Assembly (NCBI GenBank): GCA_022578965.1
Contig: MU400506.1
Span: 558,001-622,000 of the forward strand
Direction of reading: 5' to 3'
Source: Xylaria sp. FL1777
Lineage: Eukaryota; Ascomycota; Sordariomycetes; Xylariales; Xylariaceae
Length of the DNA stretch: 64,000 bases
Below, piece by piece: positions 48,357-58,425 of this stretch; the stretch's first letter is position 1; every line of letters starts with the position of its first letter. A model generated the notes under the pieces. The model was not told where the DNA came from. It did no database searches and saw nothing but the letters and a program-made list of their open reading frames with translations. The translations under genes were made by a program, and so were the position numbers.

Positions 48357-50840
48357 ATGTCGGCTTACCAGTCCAATTCGTCATTAGCGCGAACGCGGTC
48401 TTTACGCACAACCACCAAGTCGACTCTGACCGCTCCTCAATCATCAACACAGCCTATTAGCAAGCAACCTCAAATACCGACTTGTACCTCCAACGTGCTC
48501 CTATTCCTCACGAACTCGCGCCTCTTGGATCTTGACCTCCAACCAGACTGGCCGGATATCACGCCGACGACATTTTCCTCCAAAGATGCTCTGGGTGGGC
48601 AGAAGAAACGCATCCAGTGCGTCGAGTGGGCTCTTTACCAGCTGTTCTCCTTGTGGGATCACAATGATACGCAGAACGTATGTCGTGTAGTCTGGTCTGA
48701 GGATTGGCTTCTCTGTATGGCTAACCGGGTTATAGAAGCTACGCCCTTTCTATCCGCCTGCCGACCAGGTTCAGTCGATCAACCTACGTGCCGCTCTAGT
48801 ACGAAGCCTTGAAGCAGCCAAAAAGAACGGTGTGCTTGGCCGCGATGTACTTATTCGAAAGACAATGCTTGACGAGTGCAAGGGGGAACGATTAGAAGAG
48901 GTTCTTGCCGTGTTCTCTTCCGCAGTACTCAAGAAGCTGGTCGCTGAACGAGCTCTCAACTCGGGCCCGGAATACAGACCGACCATCTCAGAAAGTATAT
49001 CATTGGAGAATTGGGGCTACACGGGCGATCGAACCGAGCTGAACGGACTATTGCTTGCCCACAAAGCCTCTCTAAGATCGATTTTAAAGAAAAAGAGAGC
49101 CGCTCGAGAGAGGTACCATGATTTTGCTGAATTACTGGCAATGAAGGAACGAGGAATCTCTCGACGTCGAGAACAAGCAAAGCACACTGCACGAGACCGA
49201 CCCATTGGGATATCGGACACCGAAAGGGCCGAAGTTCGTAGGATCCTGAGAAATAACTGGACTGGCAATGAGCAATGGGTCGACGGGTTGCTTGGTGGTA
49301 GTCCGTCCCAGAAGCGCGGCTTATTAATCACCCCATTTGATGATGTTTGGAGCGGCGTTCAAGCTGGAAATATCACAGATTTGGAGGGGCACTCTGCTGG
49401 CTTGCTCGAACAGCTAGAACAACGCGTCGATCATCAAAAATCTAGGTTACAGAAGTGGGAGGAGTTTCGAAGAAGTAACTTTGGAGATATTCGGCCAAGG
49501 GTGGCTCGAGATTCCCCCTCGAAGGAGAGTAAAGATGAAAGTGGTCTCGACTTTACTGCTCACCTCAATCTTAATTTCGACAACCTCACGACCTCAAGTA
49601 ACGTTAAATTTGATGGCCCACCAGTTGAATATGCGGAAATGTTTGAGAGGTTGACGACGGAATTAGAAGGGTTCAAGAGCACGAAAATACCTGACTTCTC
49701 GAGCCTGATAAGCAGCTCTAGAAGAGGACCTGCTAGGACTGCTTCAGTCCAGTTCGTTCCACAAGAATCGGTGTCAGATCCCGTTTCAGATTTAAGTGAT
49801 TGGGAAGATGAACCTGAAGAAGTAATCTCTCAGCCACGGATTGGAGCGTCCTCAACAAATGGCAACGCCCGCCCAACTACCATTCCTAGAGGGCCAACAG
49901 GATCTCGGAAGCAGCTGCCTGTCCCGCGCGAGAATCGCAAGACGAGTCCAGTTCATCATGAAGATCCAGTCGACTTTCCCAGGGAGTATAGACGCTCCAG
50001 AAAAGACTCTTGCCCTACCCAGGCTGGGCATAAGCCCAAAGCTATGGAAGTTGATGAGTTCAAGTTCAGTATTTCATATGAAGAAAGTCGAACTCCTTCT
50101 CTCCCGAACCAGCCACAATCCGCAAGAGATATGAATAACCTCCTATCACCTCCCTCTCGCCCGAAATCACCAACGCAAGTTCTTGCCGATGAAATTCTGA
50201 ACTCCATGAACAACGCATCACCGTCTCCCATGAAGAAGTCCCGCTACACTCTATCTTTAGCTGAGAGAACGCGGATGTCAATGACTCGTACGACGGCTTC
50301 TTTTGAGCCAGAAGACGAAACACCGCAGCACTCGCCGGTAAAAGCAAGCCATACGCAAGCAAACGACGAAGTTTACACGAACAATCACCCCGAACGAGGT
50401 GAAGAGTATGAGGATCTGATAACCCGTACGCGCCGTTCAATGGCTGGCTTCGAGGCAGCACGGCAGAAAGCCCAGCTAGAAAGAAGACGATCGCAAAAGA
50501 AGAGTAAAATAGCCCAAAGGAAAGATAGTTACTTCCCCACTGTCGACGAGGAAACTGTAGGCAACTTATCAGTTGTCGAGGGACTGATGGAGGATGGCCA
50601 GGACGTAAGCAATTTTCTGAATCATTTTCTTTTGTTTTCACGGCTTTTGGAGCGTAAAAGCTCTCTTTGGACCAAATCCACGTTCTAGAAACTTACCCTG
50701 TTCCAAAATACTCGTAATCTGTGCTCAAAATAGCAATGACTGATCCCCAAGTGTTGTAGTATGAAGCGATTTTCAAGAGCCGGCCTCGGATCGCTACAAG
50801 TCCGGTGCCACCCCCCAGCCGACAACGTGGAGAAGAATAA
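48357..50840 (+). CDS. HAUS augmin-like complex subunit 6
   Basis: Augmin recruits gamma-tubulin to spindle microtubules to nucleate branches. Exons are 48357-48677, 48736-50604 and 50760-50840 (756 residues, all phase 0). The first intron rejoins DHNDTQN to KLRPFYPPADQVQSINLRAA, which restores the HAUS6 N-terminal domain: LLFLTNSRLLDLDLQPDWPD, then KRIQCVEWALYQLFSLWD and LRAALVRSLEAAKKNGVLGR with DVLIRKTMLDECKGERLEEV. A helical region follows to about residue 370, then a disordered Ser/Pro/Arg-rich tail. The last intron (GTAAGC ... GTTGTAG, 155 nt) is inferred from the phase-0 acceptor; it gives a short tail starting YEAIFKSRPRI. Read through, the frame would instead stop at 50688. The 5' start at 48357 is the first ATG followed by plausible coding. 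Confidence 0.87.
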
Positions 50841-51104
50841 CTTGGCAAATCAGACTCTGGGGTCAGCGCACCTCAATAAACACAAGGGCTATATCTACAA
50901 ACGGCTTCGCTGTCGGCGACATTGTGGTTTTGGACTATTGCAGGACTGGGCATGTTGACTTGGTGCACTAATTGGCGCATATCTATAGTACGTGGTTCAG
51001 ATTTTGCTGCTAAACAGCAGAAGGTTACTATTCCAAGGTTTACTTTGACACATCTTATACCCCATCTACTCTCGTTTCCTCTATAACCAAACCCGCGAAC
51101 AGTA

Positions 51105-52294
51105 CTATTCATCATAAAATACCAAGGCTCTGGCCTCGATACTCTCACGATGTCCACAGTCCGCCATATCGGGATCCTCAAAGGCTGAATGAGGGGCGCG
51201 CCGCGCTAGCCCTGGCGTTATAGCCGAGTCAAAGCATTTGACGAGTAGTGCCTCGTCAGGCTCCTGCGCGTTCTTGAAGTACCACCTGTGCACGTCGTTT
51301 GGGAGCATCGTCCATGTCTCATCTCGCGCCCCCCGCGGGTACAGAATCGAAGCTGCTAAGAGGTCGGAGTCCGGTACTGATCTTGCATCGGCTACAGCCA
51401 GGGGATCTTTATAGACTGTTTGAATCGGTCGCCAGATCTGTTGGTTTGAGAGTTTAGTCGTCAGCGTATCAATACTCGTGAAGGATAGACAAATATCTAC
51501 GAATTCAGATGGAAATCTCTCAAGTATGGCTCTAACGAGGAGAGGAAAGCGGGGGAAGCGCGTACGTTGATAATTTGATATCGTCGTTTAAGCAGGTCGT
51601 CCGCCTCGTCTGGGAAATGCCTCCTGAGAACGAGCTCGGCCCCGGCGTACGACTGATCGACGTGTGCACGAAATAGCGGGCCGCGCGTTACTCGGTTACC
51701 TTCGCCTAGCTTGTGCCAGTTCGAGGGGCCGACCCGGACTTTATGGTCGAAGATATGGATATGATGCGCTCCCGTACTATTTGTGAGGCAAAGTGTTAGC
51801 TCCGACAACGCAGAATTATTGTCGCAGTGTTTACGTTTCTATATTTGAATCAAAGGGGGAAAATACATTTCTTTTAGCAGTTGTTTGGTCTCAGGATAAT
51901 ATTGAGCCTCGACCAAGTCACTGTCGTGGAAATCGGCGCCATGTAGTGAAGTCACCTGCCGACAGAACTGAAACCCGGTTCTGTCGAGCGTGTACTTGTC
52001 CTCCTCGCCCGTGATGTCTCTGATAATCGTTGGCTGTGCAATCGTCGGTCGCTCGTTCTTAACGGTCTTCCTGTCCATGGGAATCTCTCGTTAGCTTTAC
52101 TGCTGGGAGATACGGGAAACTAGTAGGTAATATGGGATGCCAGCTTACTCTGAGATCCTCACTGGCATTGGCGGTGAGCCATCGCCTGGATCACGATAAT
52201 AGTTGATGAATGTCGAGACATCACGTTTTTGAAGCTTCTCTCCCCCGTTCATCTCAAGCACCTGAGTTGGTGCAGTGGCCACGAGTGTCGCCAT
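51105..52294 (-). CDS. CmcJ/NvfI-AsaB family oxygenase
   Basis: Exons are 52294-52163, 52084-51867, 51776-51566 and 51437-51105 (297 residues). Donor GTGAGG at 52162 is preferred over the nearby GTAAGC because only it keeps the frame (GSPPMP to IPMDRK). Family marks: the N-terminal FINYYRDPGDGSPP; DITGEEDKYTLDRTGFQF; VEAQYYPETKQLL; TGAHHIHIFDHKVR; the RAHVDQSYAGAELVLRRHFP block, whose His and Asp are likely metal ligands; INIWRPIQTVYKDPLAVADA; and the closing RWYFKNAQEPDEALLVKCFD with PHSAFEDPD. The family includes CmcJ, asaB, CTB9 and the 2-oxoglutarate enzyme NvfI, usually in secondary metabolism as hydroxylases or desaturases. No backbone synthase lies nearby in the window, so the substrate is unknown. 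Confidence 0.87.
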
Positions 52295-53066
52295 TTAGAC
52301 AGACTGGACCCTCTTTCTTCGCTAACTTTCGGTCATGGGATAGATCGAATCTAACGACATGTTTCTTGCAATGAGTGCCAATGGTAATATGTTACAGATG
52401 TCGTTTCGAGGCTTTGTAAGACTAAGTAAGGAGACATCAATAAGATGCAGTACTTTAGCCGCGGCTGATCATTATATTGAGTTTTCATATAACGCCGAGT
52501 CCGCATTGGTGATCCGGAACACAAATAGCTACACGGCACAGCAACTGCCGAACTTGCCATTTTTCATGCTCCTCGTATGATTTATGTTCATTTCCTGCAT
52601 CGCATACGTGTGTGTAAAGACAATAGATGTATCTCATGGGTATGTGTTTCGTGGTACAAGCTAGCCGCGTGCATTAATAAATTAACCGTGTCCTAAGAGA
52701 TTTGTAACCAACCACATGGCCTTTTATTGCAGACGCTTAAACTTAAAACTAATCTCTCAAACGGGATAGCACTTCGTAATGCTAAAGATCAAGCATTACA
52801 TACAGAATAGCATGCTGCCACCAAGTAAATGACACTCGATAGAAGACACGCATGATCACTATATTCATGAACTCTATTGCGTTCTGACATAATACATGCA
52901 ATAAATAAAATTCTACTCCAGTTTTGAGATAACGCACTGATACACTAGACTACAATATCATACAACGTCACCAGAAGGGAACTCGTCAATGAAAGCGACG
53001 TGGTCGATCGCGGGCAAGCACCGTAACCCGAATGCGAAGCCATGATTCACTTCACTATCACGGTCT
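52295..53066. other. intergenic between oxygenase and small His-rich gene
   Basis: AT-rich, about 770 bp. One open stretch near 52359-52580 (+) has no protein-like features. No gene called. Confidence 0.5.
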
Positions 53067-53369
53067 TCAATGTTTTCCCGGGATCAACTTCTCCAACTTC
53101 TGTTTGAGCCCGCCGCGCTTTTTGTTCTTGACCTTGTCAACCGCTGTCGCGGTGTTGGATTGGGGGTCGGTAAGTAGACGACATACCTCGGCCTGATTCA
53201 GCTCGTCCTCCGCGTGCTGCATGAAGTCGTGCTCGGCCTCGACGGCGTTGTCCGTCAGCCCGCGCTTCGCGGCAGCTTCGTGCTCGTGCTCTTCTTGCTC
53301 AGCATGATGTATCATGTCGTGGGCGCCCAGCACCGCGTTATCGGGGAGTCCGTGACCGTCTGCTGACAT
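53067..53369 (-). CDS. small His/Glu-rich protein with internal duplication
   Basis: Single exon of 100 residues starting ATG 53369. The first 57 residues hold two copies of a unit of about 30 residues: GLPDNAVLGAHDMIHHAEQE and GLTDNAVEAEHDFMQHAEDE share the G-L-x-D-N-A-V ... H-D-x-x-x-H-A-E spacing. The tail is basic (VDKVKNKKRGGLKQKLEKLI). There is no signal peptide or membrane segment. A TATA-like TTATATA (plus strand 53503-53509) lies about 134 nt upstream. I do not recognise a named family; length and repetition suggest a small cytosolic protein, perhaps stress-related. The paired histidines could bind metal, but that is speculative. Confidence 0.75.
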   Translation of the reverse strand: MSADGHGLPDNAVLGAHDMIHHAEQEEHEHEAAAKRGLTDNAVEAEHDFMQHAEDELNQAEVCRLLTDPQSNTATAVDKVKNKKRGGLKQKLEKLIPGKH

Positions 53370-54549
53370 GATGGGATGTGTGGGATTGTCTGTTTCGATT
53401 CTTCGACTTTGGTTGATAAGTCTCTTTCAGATTGCTCTTGATGGATATTTTTGCTTGAGCAGGGCAGAAATGGGAGCGAGTTTGGAGTTGCTCTGGCTAT
53501 CGTTATATACTCACGAACTCGTGTGAGACATACTAAACCGCTAACTAAACAGACTCGTAGAAAATGACCTCATCCCTGATGTCAAGTCTTAGAAGAGTGT
53601 AACCCTTTCTTTGGGACGAGAGAGCTGCAATTCGTTCGCCGGGAGGGTCCTTCATCATAGGTGCGTCATGGCGTTGATCAGTCAATTGCTATTCATCCAT
53701 ATCCATGTGGGGGAAGAGGGGGCCTGCTGTGTCTTGTCAGGACTGAGATTCCCCCCAGTAGATTGAGTAAGTGAACAATATAGTTTAGTATATGTTCTGA
53801 TTCATATCCAACTAGGACTCCATTCTTTGTGACTTGGTTCTTTTTAGCTTGCGAAATCATCTTAACGTCGAAATAATGCCTAGCATATTAGTACCGTGCC
53901 TCGAGCATGCTTAAGACGATTGTTAAATCACCTTCCACTGACGCAGGCGAACAGATTGTCAAGAGTCATGCTCGCTACATATCTAGGTCCCCTATTGGTG
54001 CAGATAGGACTAGAGGTTTAAGGCACTAGACACTCTAATCTAGGTATCTTCAGACACCCCGCGACGAAGCAATACCCGATATTTCTATACCCGAGACTGC
54101 AAGGTGTTGCCATCATCACCACTTATGAGGCAATGAGCCTTTGGAGTTATATCCAATGACCAATCACGCAGCTCTTCTACATTCCACATTCGACATAATC
54201 GAGCGAGATGTTAATATAGTTCATCTAGATTATACAGCTGTGTCTCGAAGGTAAAGTACCAAATTTTCTCTTCCATGCTTAATCAACACCAACACAAGGA
54301 ATCAGTATGAATTTCTCAAGTTCAATTTTTACTGATTCCTTCATATCCCTCTTCACTGTAATGTTACTCCTCTCTTTTATGTATCGAAATCCCTAGACGT
54401 ATTCAGTGTAATACAAATATGCAATTCACAAACATGCCTAGAGATACATGTTTATTGATTTACGAGTTCGAACTGAGGATTGCATATATATGATAGAGGT
54501 ATAGGGCTCATGCATGTACCATGGCCCTCAAGCGACAACAATTTCATGC
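53370..54549. other. intergenic upstream of small His-rich gene
   Basis: About 1.2 kb. Besides the TATA-like motif at 53503-53509 I see nothing definite. Confidence 0.5.
53503..53509 (-). promoter_or_regulatory. putative TATA box of the His-rich small gene
   Basis: TATATAA on the minus strand, about 134 nt upstream of the ATG at 53369. Position and match only. Confidence 0.4.
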
Positions 54550-55200
54550 CTAATAGAATGTCACATCCCAATGATTTCCCTCGTCCTATGTCCCGTCAGT
54601 TCTCCATTTTCTGATTTACGTATATTATCCTCGGGAGCTTACACAGTAGATGTTCCCTGACGCAGCCTGCCACTGAGGATAGCCATCGCCACGGTCTGCG
54701 ATGCGCGTGAATGCGCTTGTGACATACGAGTTGAGCGCTGAATTCTTGGCGAAATCGAACTTGTATCCATTTGCGTGGCTAATTCACCCCGAGGTATATC
54801 AGCAACTATTCGACATGGCAAGGCCCCCATCGTCATGAGGAAACTAACCTATAAGTACCGCTTGCATGACCAGTTTCCGTCCCGCCGGTAATGGTCAACG
54901 TGCAGCCGCAGACGCTCTTCAGAGTGACGGCGCCGTCGACCGTACCAGAGTATACGCCGTCGAACGAGGTGCAGGTCGGGTTATTCTTGTCCGAGCATCC
55001 TCCACTCGACGTCCAGCCCACGCCGCCGGCCGACAGGCGGGATGCCGCCTGGGCTTGCGTGAGTTTGGTACCAGAACGCTCGACTACACCGGCCTGAGCA
55101 AAAGCAGCGGCGGCGAGAGCGGTGAAGATGATAGTCAACTGCTTTTCGTCAGTCACCAGTCCCTGGGTGATTCCTGGACGGGTACGCGTACTTTCATCAT
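54550..55200 (-). CDS. small secreted M15-peptidase-like protein
   Basis: Four exons: 55200-55192 (ATG ATG AAA), 55138-54849, 54778-54643 and 54585-54550, all phases consistent, 156 residues. The start encodes a signal peptide (MMKLTIIFTALAAAAFAQAG). A pro-region of about 20 residues is followed by the compact domain: GVGWTSSGGCSDKNNPTCTS, then SGTVDGAVTLKS, ITGGTETGHASG, SHANGYKFDFAKN, FTRIADRGDGYPQWQAASGN and DEGNHWDVTFY. The H-x2-G-x3-D motif (HANGYKFD) and the closing NHWD match the zinc sites of M15-type DD-peptidases (SxHxxGxAxD and ExxHW). Four Cys precede the catalytic segment and one more follows in NIYC. Such proteins occur in bacteria and in fungal secretomes. Activity on peptidoglycan is an inference; the GGCSDKNNP motif and size suggest a specialised subfamily. 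Confidence 0.85.
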
Positions 55201-56296
55201 GATAATTGAACTGAAGATGCCGGTGTATCTTGACTTGAGGACCAAGAATGTGGTAGCTCAAGCTCCTAGGGAGGCAGGATATTTCAATAAGTACGCAACC
55301 ATGGTCTATCTCTCCTACAAAAGAGTGCATGGGCTACACATTTCTATTTCATATGAGCTCATCGGTCAGCGAGAGCACCTAGCAGTGTGTAGCATTACGA
55401 TCCCTAATCTGGCAGGCGTTGTGTAGCCCAGGCGCATGTACCCCCTCTCTGTATGCTCTGAGGTGTCATGCATTATCTCATTTAGAAGCTTCAGTAGCTC
55501 TCCTGCCTGTTTAACACTGGTCCTGTGGTTCCCAAGAGTAGCTGAACCGTCATAGATGCTATCTAAGCTTTCTTCCTAGCCGGCGTAGTATTGTAGTGGC
55601 TCTAGCACCACGGAATGTTACCGCGCCGAATGTCTACCTATCACTCTATGTTTCATACTTTACCTCCCTAGCTTCCGCCTTGCGGCGGACTACTTAAATT
55701 CGGGGTGGTTAATTTGCCGATATTCAAATGTTATATGCTGCTCTCATGTCCACCCCTGACCGCAGGAAACTCCAGTTAGTAGGCCAATTTCACCGAATTG
55801 TGTTATAATAGCCAAGCCTTTAGACTAGATGATGCGCATTTAAGTATACTAGCATAAAATCCGAAAATCTTATAATAATCTGATCGCAAACTGTCAAGTC
55901 CCTATCCTAGCGTAGGGGGATTGCGATACGTAGAATTACAATGACAAAAGCAGCATCGGGTTGAGTTATAGCAAGTAATAAGTAGCCCCTTAATAATTCA
56001 TAACGTCACAGTACTTATTAACGATTGCGGTTCTTCTTGCGGCTGCGCCCATTAAACTAGGAAGACTGTTATGAGATGAAATGAATGTATTAGAGGATTG
56101 TACTACTGAAGTCAGGTACTGAATGAGTCGCCTTCATGGTTTCTTACTTTGTTCGGTCCACCGCTTAGGATGCCAAGCTTACTCGCGTATACTTCAGTAT
56201 ATAGTGAAATAAACATATGACATAACCACCGGAGCGAGCTAGAGAATTTGTCATCTCCGCCTACTCTGAAAAACTTCACGCATCTGGTTGACCGCT
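55201..56296. other. divergent intergenic region
   Basis: Promoter space between the M15-like gene (-) and the methyltransferase-like gene (+). Open frames over 55200-55430 are shadows without features. Confidence 0.5.
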
Positions 56297-57013
56297 ATGT
56301 TCCTCCCCGTTAGTATTTCTCAAGCCTCCCTAGCTACAGCGATTGGCCTTTCGGCCGCGGGTATCTGGGCGGGCACAACACCTCCGAACCCCTCGCCTGA
56401 CAAAGTTCCCGCTACAGGCGATTCAGTTCGACTTGCCGTTACCATTCAACAGAAGTACGGCAACATAATCTATCTCTCGCTTGGTGCTGTAGCATTGCAT
56501 CACATCTCTCTCGTCCTCGCCTATCCTAATATACCCGAACCACTCCTGCGACACGGCTATACCAATGGAATGAAAATGAGCTTCGTCACTTGGTCCAAGG
56601 ATACCGCCGTCCCATTGGCTTTCATCCTTTCCGGTGCGGCTATCCGTCTGCTTTCGTACGGGGCCCTGGGGGATAACTTCACATTCGGACTCTCACAACC
56701 CAATGAGTTGAATACGACCGGCCTCTACCGATACGCGCAGCACCCGAGCTACACCGGTGCTTTGGCCATGGTCATCGGCGTGCTCGGGCTGTGGTGCCGA
56801 GTAGACGGTGTCCTGGGCTGCTTCTTCCCTCCCAGGTTGTTTTCGGTGCTGCGGCGCTTTGAACCGGTGGTCCTCCCACTTGTGTTTGCCTCGGTCGTCG
56901 CTGTGGTTTCGAAGAGAGTCAAGGATGAAGAGGTGATGTTGCGCGCACAATTTGGCTCACAGTGGGAGGTTTGGCATGCTCGTACTGCTCGATTCCTTCC
57001 TTTTATCTTCTAA
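56297..57013 (+). CDS. ICMT-like membrane methyltransferase
   Basis: Isoprenylcysteine carboxyl methyltransferase/phospholipid methyltransferase-type membrane protein, 238 residues, one exon, started at ATG 56297; the frame is open 9 nt further upstream but without an ATG. Several hydrophobic helices are visible (ISQASLATAIGLSAAGIWAG; then IIYLSLGAVALHHISLVLAY). The family signature is present: TGLYRYAQHPSYTGALAMVI matches the RHPxYxG SAM-binding motif, and KDEEVMLRAQFGSQWEVWHA followed by TARFLPF matches the conserved EExxLxxxFGxxWxxY box. Fungal genes of this type outside Ste14 often have unknown substrates. It may methylate prenylcysteine, lipids or a metabolite. It lies next to a decayed flavin oxidoreductase. 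Confidence 0.87.
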   Translation: MFLPVSISQASLATAIGLSAAGIWAGTTPPNPSPDKVPATGDSVRLAVTIQQKYGNIIYLSLGAVALHHISLVLAYPNIPEPLLRHGYTNGMKMSFVTWSKDTAVPLAFILSGAAIRLLSYGALGDNFTFGLSQPNELNTTGLYRYAQHPSYTGALAMVIGVLGLWCRVDGVLGCFFPPRLFSVLRRFEPVVLPLVFASVVAVVSKRVKDEEVMLRAQFGSQWEVWHARTARFLPFIF

Positions 57014-57236
57014 ATCGTGTAGTACCGGTGCTTTGGACCTCACGAAGTGATTCTGGATGATGAGTGGAAGTATAACTCCTAGATGAGCTGGGTTGCTGGT
57101 TAATTTTCATACATATTCTAATATAATAAATGCAGTACCATCACCTACGGCCAATTATTGACACGGGATCGCACCTGAACCCTGAGCTATCCCAAGCTAT
57201 TCACGATATGAACCAACGACATCTAAATCAGTAGAT

Positions 57237-58425
57237 ATGTTGGTTGTGGGCGATGGACTAGGACGCCTAGCTGTTGCTTCCGGACTAGCGTACCAACTTT
57301 ACGCCGCCGCCGTATTAAGCTGGGGATTATTCTATCATAGTGGTGTAGCGCGTGTATATGGCGTGCCTGTATAAGACCACAAGAGCCTAGCTGGCTTTCG
57401 GGTGAAGTCGAGCGTGCAATGCCCAGAGTCGTCTCCTTATATTGGGCCAGGCTCGCATTTTCAGGTCGAGATCGCGCCGTAGAAGCTTCTGACGGTTCTG
57501 ACGCACCATTAGGGTGTGCTTAGAATGGAAATTACTCACCTGTCACGTTACCGTGGCGGATATATCACAGTATAGCCCGATCCAGTTTCGGGACATCAGT
57601 GTTGTGAGCATTATGAGGCTCTAAAGCGGCTGCTTCGAAGAAGGGGGTGACGTAAGAGAGAGAAGCATGAGGGCCGCAGAGTGGGCATCGCGAAGTGAAT
57701 TCGGGTCATTATGTCTGATATTACAAGTTATTCGGAGCTTTGAGGGGAAGGGTATGCGAGTTTCTCTCTGTATATAGTGCCTCCTCCTTACTCATGTTTC
57801 CCCGTCCTTGTGCTGATCGGGCAGTGAAATAATCAGTAAATTCCACTGTCTATCCTACCAAGGTCACGAGCGCGTCCTCTAGGAAAGTTCTTGCTATCGG
57901 ACTATTAGGCAACACCATATTTATATCACCCGCCCTACATGTCTACACAGATATAAGCGAGCTATTCAGCAGTGAAGTCAAAGCCGTATTAGAAACCACG
58001 GTGAGAGTTCGTATTGATAATCGTAAGATAGCTGGCCTTAGTGGGGGAATTGATGTCGTAAGGCAAAGCGAAAGCTTTTGTCACACTTGAGGATGGATAG
58101 TAAATAGAGTGGGCTTTTATTGTGAGTCGACACGGTCTTCCTGCCTTTCCTCTTGGTCGTCTAAACTACGTATATGACATCCAGAAGCGGTTCTCGTTCA
58201 TGAGAACGCTAATGAGAAAAAATAACTAATCATATCACAGCTCTTCTTCAATACAGGCGTGCCTGGTGTCTATGCTGCTGGCGATTGTGCCACGCTATTG
58301 AGACCTGTGCTCTCCGCAACGATGATAGGGTCTTTGATGGCAGTTGAGTTGGAGCATATTCTACATGCCAATGATGATACTAAGGAATTATTCACTCACA
58401 TGAAGTGGTATCTAGTAAGATAACT
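57237..58425 (+). pseudogene. decayed thioredoxin-reductase/GliT-like flavoprotein
   Basis: A relic running in one direction with lost frames. From 57237 it reads a damaged dinucleotide-fold start (VDMLVVGDGLGRLAVASGLA) and then a GVPV-stop-DHKSLAGF, resembling the VPxWDH region of GliT-type enzymes. Near 57845-58065 two frames alternate: FHCLSYQGHE, with Ser-Tyr where the active-site CxxC should close, then KVLAIGLLGNTIF and KAVLETTVRVRIDNRKIAGL. A frameshift and a stop follow KAKAFVTLEDG. From 58241 a well-preserved end appears: NTGVPGVYAAGDCATLLRPV and LSATMIGSLMAVELEHILHA, the FAD-binding C-terminus of the family. An intron-like CACAG precedes it. Several stops, frame shifts and the lost CxxC make it inactive. 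Which paralogue it came from cannot be said. Confidence 0.78.

Noticed and set aside
53141..53183. Possible 43-nt intron (GTATGT ... GACAG) in the small His-rich gene
   Set aside because: Splicing it shifts the frame to a near-immediate stop and destroys the plausible basic tail, so the unspliced reading is preferred.
54866..55426. 186-codon plus-strand frame
   Set aside because: Antisense to the spliced M15-like gene, which has a signal peptide and conserved metal motifs.
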